A stretch of 39,632 nucleotides of DNA. It comes from Candidatus Kaiserbacteria bacterium (GTDB taxonomy: Bacteria > Patescibacteriota > Minisyncoccia > Phycocordibacterales > UBA2100). Numbering within the stretch: the first letter of the stretch is position 1; each line of letters opens with the position of its first letter. The position numbers and the translations under genes were made by a program. The stretch covers positions 1 through 39,632 of the forward strand of contig JAMONA010000023.1 in assembly GCA_027066795.1 (NCBI GenBank). The letters are read 5' to 3'. Below the pieces are notes generated by a model. It saw only the letters and a program-made list of their open reading frames with translations, made no database searches and was not told the DNA's origin. Below are positions 14,479-23,664 of the stretch, one piece after another.

Positions 14479-17298
14479 ATGAAGTTATCCTTGCTTAAAA
14501 ATAGATTGAGAAGCTACTTAAGACAGTCTTATGGGTATGCCAAACTATGGGCCTCTATATCTTTTGCCTACCTGTTTGTGTTTAGTATAGACATCACATA
14601 TGCTGCCGTAACTGTCTGGACAAAGGGACTAGACATATTAACAGATACAGCCTTAAGTGCCGGTATGGTAGCACTTGCTATATCCATACCAGGCCTACTA
14701 CTCTGGGCCGGCGCAGAGTTATTTAATACAACACTTAGTTATACAGTACTTAACTTCAGTCAGCATATAAGCCCATTTCTAGCAACCTCTAACGGTGGCC
14801 CAGGCGCTATAAAGCTGCTGTGGACTAGTATACGAGATATAGCAAACATACTAATAATTGGCTCTTTTGTATACATAGCAATATCTAAGATATTAAGCCG
14901 CGCTAAAAACTTTAACCATACGATTGTAAACCTACTTGCAGTAGCAATACTTATTAACTTTAGCTTTTTCTTCGCCTTGGTTACTATAGACATATCTAAT
15001 TGGGCGTCTGTACAAATATACAACGCCGTCATACCTAGCGATACACCAGTTGGAACAGGTCTAGCTGAGGTAATTATACACAACATGGGCGGCGTAGAGT
15101 TTACAGGTGGTATGTGGCAAAATATACTAGACGGTTTAAAAAGCACCTTCTCGTCAGGAGGTAAGAGTCTTCTTACTACACTAATCTACATACTTCTAAG
15201 TATGATTATGACACTCTTAGCGGCAATTATGTTCTTTAGGATGTCATTTATGCTTATAGGCCGAGTTGTCGTGCTCTTTATGCTGCTGATAACCTCACCA
15301 TTAGCCTTCGCCGCCATGCTTATACCACCAATTAAGAATTATTGGATATACTGGCGTGACGGCCTTATATACAACTCTATCTTAGCTCCTACACTGCTAC
15401 TTTTGCTCTGGGCCGTCACTGTTATTATGATGACCTTGCATACATCATTATCTGCAGCTATAGGCACAGGCGGTTTAGTACAACAAAGCGGCCAGGTATC
15501 AAATCAGGCAGGACTAGTAGAGACAGCTGTACTCTTCTTCATAGGTATTGGTTTACTATGGGCAGCAATACGCATATCTACAAGCCTATCTACTAAAGTG
15601 GCAGGCTCTATGGGTGGACTAGGTCTTGCTATGAACAAGTTTGCCAATAACCAGCAAGGCAAGATTCTAGGAAAGGGCTTAGGGGGTGCTGGGCGCTATA
15701 TTGGACTTGCAACACTTGGTACTGGATTCGCATCAATGCAGAAAGGTCTCTCAGGCCGAGCTGAATCTTATGACAGTCAGGGTAAAAAAGGTCGTGCTTG
15801 GGCAGCTAGACTTGGTGCGAGCATGATGGCTAAGGGAGAGAAAGCTAATTTCGATATTCGCAACAGCAAGACAGCTCAAGGCCTTGCGTCCAAGGCTGGC
15901 TTAAGCATGGGGGCTGGGCAAACGGGTGGTATTACAGACTTACTTAATAAAAAAGATAAAGCAAAAGCAGCGCAACTTAAGGCCAGTGGTAAGGTTGTAA
16001 GGGACGAAATAGCCAAGGACTTAGCCGCAGCAGGTATCACAGAGTCTCGTAAAGATATGCTGAAGTCTGAGGAGAGAGCAGCCGCAAAAGCACAAGCCAA
16101 CCAAGAGCAGATAGACTCTCTTACAGACACAATGACACAAATGGGCTCTCATGAGAATGCCTTGGGTACAGGAGGAGACCCTGCCCAAGTCTTAGAGCAA
16201 ACACAAGCAAGAGTAGAGAAGCTCAAGAATGGTATAGAGGCAGCTAAGAATTCCAACAACAACGAGCTAGCACAACAAATGGACAGCGAGATGAAGCAGC
16301 AAGAAGCCAAGATAAAAACTGTTAGAAATCTAATAGAAGATAGGGGCGATGGAGAGGGGGCAACACTAGAAAGATTCCGAGACGAAGCAGCTTCCGATAT
16401 TGCATCCATATATAAAGACGGCACTCTAAGCTCTGAAGAAAAGTCTCAAAAAGTTAGTATCGCAAAAGATGCCCTGGTCACCAAGACCAAAAACTATAAA
16501 GATAGACTTTCTAAGTCTCGTACTGCAGCAGCAAGCATGAGCCGTAGAGCAAGCAATAGTGCTTCAACTACACATAATATGATGTTGAACCAACAAAAAG
16601 AGGTTTTGGACCAAAAGGCCGGAATAAAGAAAAACCTAATAGACGAAGAGCGAATCACATCAAAAACCAGAAAGAAGTTTGACGACGTTGCACAACGCCA
16701 CGATGGTATAAAACCAGAACAAGAGCTAAGCGAACAGATAGGACTTATTAATGAGATATCTGAATTAAACCAGAGTCTGGCAAGCCTAGAACATGCTCTA
16801 GAAAAGAGAGACCTAGACCTACAGCGTGCCACTACAGATAGGAATATACTTGCCATAGACACTCTACTGAAATCTATAGACACAATAGAAAGAAATATCT
16901 CCACAACAGCGGCTGCTAAAACCAAGGCAGAAGGTAAGCTAAAATCACAAAAAACTGTGCTAAAAAAAGAGCTTGATGCAAAACGCCGCGAGGTGGCAGC
17001 CAAGAAGGTTGAACTAAGCGAGGCGCAAGGCGCAAGGCGCAAAATCTTGGACAGAGAGTTGGTCAATCTAATTAAATCACTTACCAAACTTAATGAGCAA
17101 GAAGCAAAGTTTAGAGAAAAGACTGAGAAGAATAAGAAAAACCTTGGTAAAACGGATAAAGAACTAGAAGACGAAGAAGAATTAAAGGAGATTGCTAAAA
17201 CACTAGCCACTCTTAAGAAAAATAAAGATGCAAAAGAGAGAAAAGATAAGGAGGCAAAAAAGAAAGCCGAATCTTCTGAAGACGAATCAAAAACTTAA
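14479..17298 (+). CDS. VirB6/TrbL-like polytopic membrane protein with a giant coiled-coil tail
   Basis: This is probably the channel component of the T4SS-like machine. In the 939 residues, about the first 380 contain some eight hydrophobic helices (for example near 20-42, 55-80, 112-135, 147-172, 225-290 in two helices, 295-325, 350-372), as in VirB6/TrbL. A Gly-rich segment (380-430) leads into ~500 residues of Ala/Lys/Glu/Gln-rich sequence with heptad-like spacing (about 490-920), ending in a very Lys/Glu-rich tail. Ordinary VirB6 proteins are ~300 residues, so the tail is an addition. Assignment rests on topology and neighbours (PrgI, VirB4), not on a sharp motif. Its TAA overlaps the next ATG (TAATG). 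Confidence 0.72.
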   Translation: MKLSLLKNRLRSYLRQSYGYAKLWASISFAYLFVFSIDITYAAVTVWTKGLDILTDTALSAGMVALAISIPGLLLWAGAELFNTTLSYTVLNFSQHISPFLATSNGGPGAIKLLWTSIRDIANILIIGSFVYIAISKILSRAKNFNHTIVNLLAVAILINFSFFFALVTIDISNWASVQIYNAVIPSDTPVGTGLAEVIIHNMGGVEFTGGMWQNILDGLKSTFSSGGKSLLTTLIYILLSMIMTLLAAIMFFRMSFMLIGRVVVLFMLLITSPLAFAAMLIPPIKNYWIYWRDGLIYNSILAPTLLLLLWAVTVIMMTLHTSLSAAIGTGGLVQQSGQVSNQAGLVETAVLFFIGIGLLWAAIRISTSLSTKVAGSMGGLGLAMNKFANNQQGKILGKGLGGAGRYIGLATLGTGFASMQKGLSGRAESYDSQGKKGRAWAARLGASMMAKGEKANFDIRNSKTAQGLASKAGLSMGAGQTGGITDLLNKKDKAKAAQLKASGKVVRDEIAKDLAAAGITESRKDMLKSEERAAAKAQANQEQIDSLTDTMTQMGSHENALGTGGDPAQVLEQTQARVEKLKNGIEAAKNSNNNELAQQMDSEMKQQEAKIKTVRNLIEDRGDGEGATLERFRDEAASDIASIYKDGTLSSEEKSQKVSIAKDALVTKTKNYKDRLSKSRTAAASMSRRASNSASTTHNMMLNQQKEVLDQKAGIKKNLIDEERITSKTRKKFDDVAQRHDGIKPEQELSEQIGLINEISELNQSLASLEHALEKRDLDLQRATTDRNILAIDTLLKSIDTIERNISTTAAAKTKAEGKLKSQKTVLKKELDAKRREVAAKKVELSEAQGARRKILDRELVNLIKSLTKLNEQEAKFREKTEKNKKNLGKTDKELEDEEELKEIAKTLATLKKNKDAKERKDKEAKKKAESSEDESKT

Positions 17299-17780
17299 TG
17301 AATATGAGTATAACCAATAAACAACAAATAGAAGACGCTTTCACAAACTTGCCGCAAGTACTACAAGACGCAGTCACAGACGCAGATGTACAAGCCAAGC
17401 TGCGCGCCTTGGCAGATGTACACAAACTGCATTTAGATAAGTGGACGATACTAGAAGATGAAATAATGAAGGGACTACTTGGTATAACAAACATAGATGA
17501 GCTAGCGCAGAATATACAAGAAAAGGTGGGTCTGTCGTCACAACAAGCTACAGAGATATCTAACTCTGTAGTAAAAATCGTACTCATACCAATACAAGAC
17601 AAACTGCACACAGAGGTAGGGGAGTCACAGAGCACCCTTGAGAGCATAGACTCTCAAGCAAAACCCAAGATAGATATCACTAAGTTCACTGGGGCACCCA
17701 CAGAGCCACAAGAATACCAGCCTGATACACCTAAAAAGTATGTTGCAAACAACGACCCATACCACGAGAGTGTGGAATAA
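17298..17780 (+). CDS. Small soluble protein of the T4SS-like locus, unknown function
   Basis: The 160-residue protein has no signal peptide or membrane helix. The first ~110 residues are predicted helical (QQIEDAFTNLPQVLQDAV, then LRALADVHKLHLDKW and ELAQNIQEKVGLSSQQATEI). The last ~40 are Pro/Gln/Asp-rich and look disordered. The start codon overlaps the stop of the VirB6-like gene (TAATG), which means tight translational coupling; a cytoplasmic partner of that protein's coiled-coil tail is a reasonable but untested inference. No known domain is recognised. Confidence 0.62.
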   Translation: MNMSITNKQQIEDAFTNLPQVLQDAVTDADVQAKLRALADVHKLHLDKWTILEDEIMKGLLGITNIDELAQNIQEKVGLSSQQATEISNSVVKIVLIPIQDKLHTEVGESQSTLESIDSQAKPKIDITKFTGAPTEPQEYQPDTPKKYVANNDPYHESVE

Positions 17781-17822
17781 TAGTAGGGTAGTGGACAGTA
17801 CACGAAACAAGTGGTGGAGTGA

Positions 17823-17831
17823 TGTTATACT
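17823..17831 (+). promoter_or_regulatory. Extended -10 promoter (TGT-TATACT) of the PrgI gene
   Basis: TGT then TATACT (17826-17831), exactly 6 nt before the ATG at 17838. It lies in a 57-bp gap, the longest inside the locus. Confidence 0.7.
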
Positions 17832-17837
17832 GTAATA

Positions 17838-18296
17838 ATGCAATATCCAGTACCACAATTCCAAGATGTAGAAGACAAGATAATAGGCCCCCTCACTTTT
17901 AAGCAGTTCATATATATATTAGGCGGGCTAGGTCTCTCTTATGCAATACTGCAGGCAATACCGACAGGTCTAAATTACCTTTTGATAGCACCAGTAGCAG
18001 CATTGTCGTTAACGCTCTCTTTCTATAAAATTAACAATCAACCGTTTATAAACATAATAGAGTCTGCCTTTTACTACTCTGTACGCAATAAGTTATACTT
18101 ATGGAGTCACAAGAGGAAGCGTGTATACAAAGACGAGCCTGAACTAGGGGGGCGTGCTACGAGCCACGTGGAGGTACCTAATATGAGTGACAGTAAAATG
18201 AAGGAGTTAGCGTGGAGTCTAGACATCAACGAAAACGTAAAAAGAGCCGAGCACGCCAAGAGTATAACTGAGCAAAATGTGCTCAATAGTATATAA
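17838..18296 (+). CDS. PrgI-family membrane protein (VirB3-like T4SS component)
   Basis: The 152-residue protein begins with the PrgI-type opening MQYPVPQFQDVEDKIIGPLTFKQF, split here as VPQFQDVEDKI then GPLTFKQF. Two close transmembrane helices follow (about 25-43 and 46-62), then FYKINNQPF and a basic/amphipathic C-terminal part. PrgI proteins sit beside the VirB4 ATPase in Gram-positive and CPR T4SS loci and resemble VirB3 in topology. Here a TraC-like gene and VirB4 follow. It has its own -10 box 6 nt before the ATG, so its mRNA is predicted to be leaderless. Confidence 0.88.
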   Translation: MQYPVPQFQDVEDKIIGPLTFKQFIYILGGLGLSYAILQAIPTGLNYLLIAPVAALSLTLSFYKINNQPFINIIESAFYYSVRNKLYLWSHKRKRVYKDEPELGGRATSHVEVPNMSDSKMKELAWSLDINENVKRAEHAKSITEQNVLNSI

Positions 18297-18305
18297 ATAA
18301 AGATA

Positions 18306-18956
18306 ATGCCAGGAACAACTAAAAAAACAAAGCCATCTCAAAACTTCGTACCTGTTAAAGAGGTAAGGGACGGGGTAGTAACATTAAAAAATGGTGGACT
18401 CAGGGCAGTGCTTATGGCAAGCTCTTTAAACTTTGCCCTTAAAAGTGAAGATGAGCAAAATGCATTTATAATGCAATTTCAAAACTTCCTTAACTCTTTA
18501 GACTTCTCTGTACAAATATCTATACAATCTCGCAGGCTTGATATAAGACCATACATAGCAACGCTAGAGGAGAGACTCAAGGAAACAGTAGACGAACTAA
18601 TGCGTATACAAATAAGAGAGTACATAGAATTTATTAAGAGCTTTACAGAAGCTGCTAATATAATGACGAAACACTTCTTCGTAGTAGTACCATATACACC
18701 TGCTAAAATATCAGTAACTGATGGGCCACTATCCAAAATGCCGTGGAGTACAAAAAAACCACAAGTAAAAGAAGATTTTTCTTTTACAGAGAATGTGTCA
18801 CAATTAGAACAGAGAGTATCTATAGTGCAACAAGGTTTAGTCCGCTCTGGCGTACGTACGGTACAGTTAGGTACAGAGGAGGTGATAGAGCTCTTATACA
18901 AGATATTTAACCCTGGTGAGCTAGACCAACCAATGCAACAAGGTGAAAGTTTTTAA
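18306..18956 (+). CDS. TraC/VirB4 N-terminal-domain-like protein
   Basis: The 216-residue soluble protein carries features of the N-terminal domain of TraC/VirB4 ATPases: a beta-rich opening (FVPVKEVRDGVVTLKNGGLRAVL split about 15-37), a helix after DEQNAFIMQFQNFLNSL, the SVQISIQSRRLDIRPYI strand region (about 68-85), a helix, and KHFFVVVPYTP (about 122-132). No Walker A or B is present, so it cannot be an ATPase by itself. The full VirB4 follows 5 nt downstream with its own N-terminal part, so this is a separate partner subunit rather than a broken VirB4. Neighbour pairs of this kind are common in CPR T4SS loci. Confidence 0.72.
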   Translation: MPGTTKKTKPSQNFVPVKEVRDGVVTLKNGGLRAVLMASSLNFALKSEDEQNAFIMQFQNFLNSLDFSVQISIQSRRLDIRPYIATLEERLKETVDELMRIQIREYIEFIKSFTEAANIMTKHFFVVVPYTPAKISVTDGPLSKMPWSTKKPQVKEDFSFTENVSQLEQRVSIVQQGLVRSGVRTVQLGTEEVIELLYKIFNPGELDQPMQQGESF

Positions 18957-18961
18957 TTATT

Positions 18962-20815
18962 ATGGGAATATTTGATTTATTAAAAAAGAATAAAGACAAG
19001 CAAGGAACCGATAGGGCAATGCCCGTACTGCCCGCAGAGATATACCAGCAAGGAGTACTTGAGCTACAAGATGTAATCGCCCCGTCTGCATTACAGATAA
19101 CCTCTAAGAGCCTCTCATTGGGGGAGAAGATGGCACGTACATTTTTTGTTATATCTTACCCTCGCTTTCTTACCACAGGGTGGTTTTCTCCGATAATTAA
19201 TCTAGACAAGATGTTTGATATAGCAATACACATACATCCATTAGACACCACAACGGTACTACGCAAATTTCAAAAGAGAGTAGCTGAGATAGAAAGCCAG
19301 ATCTCCATAAGAGAGGATAAAGGCCTAGTAAGAGACCCTAAACTAGACACAGCCTACGCTGACCTTGAGTACTTACGTGACAGACTCCAACAAGCACAGG
19401 AGAAGTTATTTGAGGCTGGTCTATACATAACAATATACGGTGATACAAGAGAGGAAATAGACAAGATAGAGACAGAGATTCGCTCAATACTTGAGGCTAG
19501 ACTTGTCTACCTTAAGCCAGCCCTATTCCAACAAGAGCAAGGTTTAAAAAGTGTATTACCTTTAGCAAATGACGAGTTAGGCGTAAGAAACAAACTAAAC
19601 TCTGACCCTCTCTCAAGTCTTTTCCCGTTTGTTTCATTTGACCTAACATCTGACCGTGGAATACTTTATGGTATAAACAGGCATAACTCTAGCTTAGTAT
19701 TGTTTGACCGCTTCAGTTTAGAGAACTATAACTCTGTAGTATTCGCTAAGTCTGGTGCTGGCAAGAGTTACATGATGAAGCTAGAGATTTTGAGAAGTCT
19801 AATGTTTGACGCAGATGTAATAATAATAGACCCTGAAAGAGAGTACGAATATCTAGCAGAAACAACTGGTGGACGATACTTTAACATCACTCTCTCTAGT
19901 GAGCACCACATAAACCCATTTGACCTACCAATACCAAGAGAGGACGAGAACCCTGCAGATGTACTACGCAGCAACATAATCACATTAGTAGGCCTATTCC
20001 GTATCATGCTTGGCGGCTTATCACCAGAGGAGGACTCAATAATAGACAAGGCCATCACTGAGACATATGCATTAAAAGATATTAGCCCTGATAGTAACTT
20101 CGCAAACATAGAACCTCCTATACTCTCAGACTTCCACTTGGTGCTATCAGGTATGGAGGGATCAGAGAGCCTCGTACAGCGCCTTACTAAGTACACAGAG
20201 GGTACTTGGAGCGGCTTCTTAAACCAAGCTACCAATGTATCTATGAACAAGAAGCTCGTGGTCTTCTCTGTGCGCGACATGGAGGATGAGTTGAAGCCTG
20301 TGGCCATGTATATAATCACTCACCACATATGGAACATTGTACGTAAAGAGCTTAAAAAGCGCCTACTGGTAATAGACGAGGCATGGTGGATGATGAAGAG
20401 TGACGACACTGCATCATTCTTGTTTGGCATAGCTAAGAGAGGCCGTAAGTACTTCTTAGGGTTGGCAACTATTACACAAGATGTGGCCGACTTCCTAAGC
20501 TCTAAATATGGCAAGGCCATGCTTACTAACTCCTCTATACAGATACTCCTACGGCAGTCACCAACCTCTATAGACTTAATACAAGATACCTTTAAGCTCT
20601 CTGATGAGGAAAAATACCTACTACTAGAGAGTGCTGTGGGGGAGGGTATCTTCTTCGCAGGACTTAAGCATGTGGCCATAAAGGTTATAGCAAGTTATAC
20701 AGAGGATCAGATAATCACAAGTGACCCATCACAGATACTCGCAATTAAAAAAGCAAAGAAGGAACTCTCTGAAGAGAGCATGTCGGAGAGCAGTTTAGAC
20801 TCTATAGAGCTATAA
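18962..20815 (+). CDS. virB4: VirB4-family T4SS ATPase
   Basis: VirB4 is the ATPase that powers T4SS assembly and substrate handling at the inner face of the membrane. The 617 residues contain a CagE/TrbE/VirB4 N-terminal region (to ~230, with NLDKMFDIAIHIHPLD and ITIYGDTREEID), Walker A SGAGKS (264-269), DPEREYEYLA just after, HHINPFDLP, Walker B VIDEAWWMM (470-478) and the RGRKYFLGLATITQDV segment. Length is shorter than E. coli-type TraC but usual for CPR. It has no transmembrane helix. It lies between TraC-like and a small membrane protein, with 1 nt to the next start, so it is co-translated with its neighbours. Confidence 0.95.
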   Translation: MGIFDLLKKNKDKQGTDRAMPVLPAEIYQQGVLELQDVIAPSALQITSKSLSLGEKMARTFFVISYPRFLTTGWFSPIINLDKMFDIAIHIHPLDTTTVLRKFQKRVAEIESQISIREDKGLVRDPKLDTAYADLEYLRDRLQQAQEKLFEAGLYITIYGDTREEIDKIETEIRSILEARLVYLKPALFQQEQGLKSVLPLANDELGVRNKLNSDPLSSLFPFVSFDLTSDRGILYGINRHNSSLVLFDRFSLENYNSVVFAKSGAGKSYMMKLEILRSLMFDADVIIIDPEREYEYLAETTGGRYFNITLSSEHHINPFDLPIPREDENPADVLRSNIITLVGLFRIMLGGLSPEEDSIIDKAITETYALKDISPDSNFANIEPPILSDFHLVLSGMEGSESLVQRLTKYTEGTWSGFLNQATNVSMNKKLVVFSVRDMEDELKPVAMYIITHHIWNIVRKELKKRLLVIDEAWWMMKSDDTASFLFGIAKRGRKYFLGLATITQDVADFLSSKYGKAMLTNSSIQILLRQSPTSIDLIQDTFKLSDEEKYLLLESAVGEGIFFAGLKHVAIKVIASYTEDQIITSDPSQILAIKKAKKELSEESMSESSLDSIEL

Positions 20816-20816
20816 T

Positions 20817-21365
20817 ATGTCTGACCAAACCCAGTACAAGATTAACGACACCACCAAGTGGGTGATGATATCTCTTGCTCTTATGTTTGATGGTATACAG
20901 TACATAACACCTGGATATACAGACACACTTATTACGGCAATAGCGGCACTGGTTTTCGGTATGATACTAATAGAACATGGAGCACTAACAGTTAAGGGTA
21001 GTAGCGCTCTACGTTATGGGCGTATGCTTGCAGTTGCTGGTGAACTTATCATAAGTCACATACCGGCAATAACACTAACTATCATAATTCAAATACTTAT
21101 ATCTAGGGCGGCAGACAGGGTTGTGCCAGACTCTGTACAAGGTTTATTACGTACAGCTAAACTCAAAGGCAAGCTGCAAGATGTATCTAAAGGGAAAAGA
21201 TTTATAAAAATGCGGTCTAAAAAGATGGCAAGAGTAGCCTACGGCAAGGGTAAACGAGGGGCCAATACTAGGGCTCGTAAGATGGGTATAAAGCCTAGTG
21301 CTGAGACAACTCGTAGGCAACAACGCTTACAAAACACTAAATCTACTCCTAAAACAGTGGTATAA
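20817..21365 (+). CDS. Small membrane protein with a strongly basic tail
   Basis: The 182-residue protein has three hydrophobic helices (about 13-32, 36-56, 72-96). An almost purely cytoplasmic-type basic tail (about 110-182) is rich in Lys/Arg (KGKRFIKMRSKKMARVAYGKG, split near 122-142, then RRQQRLQ). No family is recognised. The basic tail could contact nucleic acid or phospholipid head groups; that is inference from charge only. The ATG follows the virB4 stop by one base, so it is part of the VirB4 operon. The promoter of the next gene lies across its final codons and stop. Confidence 0.62.
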   Translation: MSDQTQYKINDTTKWVMISLALMFDGIQYITPGYTDTLITAIAALVFGMILIEHGALTVKGSSALRYGRMLAVAGELIISHIPAITLTIIIQILISRAADRVVPDSVQGLLRTAKLKGKLQDVSKGKRFIKMRSKKMARVAYGKGKRGANTRARKMGIKPSAETTRRQQRLQNTKSTPKTVV

Positions 21366-21366
21366 T
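21358..21366 (+). promoter_or_regulatory. Extended -10 promoter (TGG-TATAAT)
   Basis: TGG plus a perfect TATAAT (21361-21366), overlapping the stop of the upstream gene, with exactly 6 nt to the ATG at 21373. This is the same layout as at 10614-10622. Confidence 0.72.
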
Positions 21367-21372
21367 CAGCCC

Positions 21373-22371
21373 ATGCGGTATATATTTATAAGTATTGTTG
21401 TTATATTACTCAACACAAGCTCAGTTGTTGAGGCTGCAAGTTTTAACTCTGTGTCTATCTCAACAGTGCCAGAGTACCCAAAACCAGGAGAAGCCACCTC
21501 TATAAGCCTACAAAGTTACTCCTACGAGCTGCAAGGGCTGCCAATCTCTTGGTATTTAAATGGTGTATTTTTCAAGGAGGGTATAGGCCTAACTAAGATA
21601 TCCCTTAGCGCCCCTGGGCTTGGCAGTGCTACGTCTGTGAAGGCACAAATAGGCAACATAACAAATACAACACTTGAAATAAGGCCAACCACTGTAGATA
21701 TACTATGGGAGGCTGACACATCAACACCTAAGTACTTCCTTGGTAGGGCATTGCCTGTAGACTCCTCAAATATACATGCTGTTGCCATACCTCACCTAGG
21801 TAACCAAGACGCTACAAACCTTATATACAAGTGGTACATAAATGGACGATTCCTCAAGAACCTATCTGGTGCAAACAGAAATACTATAGTAACGTCATCA
21901 CCTAAACTATACGACGACTACTTCTTGTCTTTAGATATACTAGATAACTCAGGCCGCACCCTCGGTAGTAACGGGGTGAAGATACACTCTACAGAGCCAG
22001 AGGTTATATTATATAACATATCACCTCTGTTAGGTGTCATCACTTACAACGCACTAGGTGCAGCCACCATACAAGAGTCATCTATAGAGCGCACTGTGTT
22101 AGCTGTCCCATACTACTTCAACACTCCAAGTATAGGCAACCTGTCATACAAGTGGGATATCTTTAATGCGGAATACATACAAGATATTGGAGTAGATAGT
22201 ATCACAATAACTGATGCACAAGTTGGTGCCGGTGTATCTGTAGAGATAACAAACCCTGAGGCACTCTTACAATCATCACACACAGCATATCGCTTTAAAA
22301 ACTATGAGTCATTACACAACGATACTTATGGTAATGGAGATTATCAATCTCCATTTGGTTCTTCAGAATAG
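21373..22371 (+). CDS. Secreted Ig/PKD-like repeat protein of the T4SS-like locus
   Basis: The 332-residue protein has a signal peptide (Arg2, hydrophobic 3-15, cleavage near VEAAS, ~22). Three beta-sandwich-like repeats of ~100 residues follow, each marked by a Trp strand plus a loop: ISWYLNGVFFKEG, YKWYINGRFLKN and YKWDIFNAEY. This resembles PKD/Ig-like adhesion modules of surface proteins. There is no cell-wall sorting signal, and the C-terminus is Gly/Asn/Ser-rich. The upstream in-frame start at 21298 was rejected because it lies in the preceding gene and before the promoter. A leaderless mRNA is predicted. A role in attachment or pilus decoration is inferred from modules and context. Confidence 0.72.
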   Translation: MRYIFISIVVILLNTSSVVEAASFNSVSISTVPEYPKPGEATSISLQSYSYELQGLPISWYLNGVFFKEGIGLTKISLSAPGLGSATSVKAQIGNITNTTLEIRPTTVDILWEADTSTPKYFLGRALPVDSSNIHAVAIPHLGNQDATNLIYKWYINGRFLKNLSGANRNTIVTSSPKLYDDYFLSLDILDNSGRTLGSNGVKIHSTEPEVILYNISPLLGVITYNALGAATIQESSIERTVLAVPYYFNTPSIGNLSYKWDIFNAEYIQDIGVDSITITDAQVGAGVSVEITNPEALLQSSHTAYRFKNYESLHNDTYGNGDYQSPFGSSE

Positions 22372-22386
22372 GATAATTTATATAAT

Positions 22387-23652
22387 ATGGAAAAACGAAA
22401 AATATACATAATAACAACCATAGTAATCCTAACTATGTTGACTGCTCTTGCTTTATGGTATGCCTACATCATAAGGCAAGAGGTGTCTATTGGTCAATCC
22501 TCTGAGTTAGACTTATACAATACAACTCAAGAGCTCAGCGGTAGGGTCTCAGGCTCAACAGGTGGCCAAACTAGCGAGTCAAGTACAACAGTATTTGGTA
22601 CACCATATGGCGACACAGTAGTAAGTAATACATCAACCAATGAAACAGTAACGAATCAAGATGGAGTCCTTGAGACTAACATATTAGCAACAGAAGCTTA
22701 TATACCAGAGTCTTGGTCATTATTACAACTACACCAAAGCGCAACAGCCGGACACTTAACAGAAGATGACTCTGTACTGTTTATAGACACTAAAACAGGC
22801 ACATTACTTGAAAACACCCTAGATGGAGAGACGACAAACATGACCACAGATACCATACCGAACCTAATAAAATCATATTTTATTGATACTAATTTTATAC
22901 TACTTGTTAAAAGTGTTGGAGCGCCTATAATTATAAACACATCAAACGATAGGGTACAGACTCTGTACGACACTGTGCTACAAGTATCACAAACAGATAA
23001 CGCTATATACTACACAACACCCAATGCGACACGTGGTATAACTTTAAAAAAGATATCTCACGAAAGTGTAAAGGCGTATGATGTAAAACCAGAGACTGTT
23101 TGGACCTCTAACCTCTCGGGTTGGCTGCTACAGGCAACTTCTGCATCCGTGGTATTAACTCAAAAGGCTTCATACAACATACCAGGCTATTCATATCTAC
23201 TGCCTGGTGGTAGTAATAAGGCAACACTTACAACACTAGTACAGGATGCCCCTAGTTTAATAACAAACATATCTCAGGATGCTAAAAGTCTCTTATACTC
23301 AACCGTTGATAACGATGGTATACACCTATATTTAAAAAACTTGGTAGACAACACTGTAATAACACTATCTACAAAGACACTAGCAAGTAAGTGTGCTTGG
23401 GGTGGTGACTCTAGTACATTTTATTGTGCTGTACCCGACTCATTACCTTCTAGCACTTTACCAGACTCATGGTACAAGGGGCAAGTAGGTTTCTATGATA
23501 GTTTATGGCGCATTAACGCCCAGAGTGGAGACGCACTAGAGTTGGCAGGTGCTACCAACCTTGATATAATAGACATACAAGTTAAAGACTCTGTCATAAC
23601 ATTTAAAGACAAGACAGACCAATCGTTATGGGCAATAGTTAAGGACTTATAG
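22387..23652 (+). CDS. Membrane-anchored beta-propeller-like surface protein
   Basis: The 421-residue protein has an N-terminal signal anchor (basic KRK at 3-5, hydrophobic 6-27) and a Ser/Thr/Gly-rich linker (about 35-95). A beta-rich outside domain of ~320 residues follows. Repeating short strands (DSVLFIDTKTGTLL, NAIYYTTPN, AKSLLYSTVDNDGIHLYLKNL, DSLWRINAQSGDALEL) resemble TolB/WD40-type propeller blades, but the match is by pattern only. Ligand and function are unknown. A GATAAT box (22372-22377) lies 9 nt before the ATG, so independent leaderless transcription is possible. It is followed after 12 nt by the pilin gene. Confidence 0.65.
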   Translation: MEKRKIYIITTIVILTMLTALALWYAYIIRQEVSIGQSSELDLYNTTQELSGRVSGSTGGQTSESSTTVFGTPYGDTVVSNTSTNETVTNQDGVLETNILATEAYIPESWSLLQLHQSATAGHLTEDDSVLFIDTKTGTLLENTLDGETTNMTTDTIPNLIKSYFIDTNFILLVKSVGAPIIINTSNDRVQTLYDTVLQVSQTDNAIYYTTPNATRGITLKKISHESVKAYDVKPETVWTSNLSGWLLQATSASVVLTQKASYNIPGYSYLLPGGSNKATLTTLVQDAPSLITNISQDAKSLLYSTVDNDGIHLYLKNLVDNTVITLSTKTLASKCAWGGDSSTFYCAVPDSLPSSTLPDSWYKGQVGFYDSLWRINAQSGDALELAGATNLDIIDIQVKDSVITFKDKTDQSLWAIVKDL

Positions 23653-23664
23653 TATATAGCTATT

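Noticed and set aside
20811..20819. TATAAT directly before the gene at 20817 as its promoter
   Set aside because: It touches the start codon (CTA TAA T ATG), too close for transcription to include the ATG. It is a by-product of the virB4 stop.
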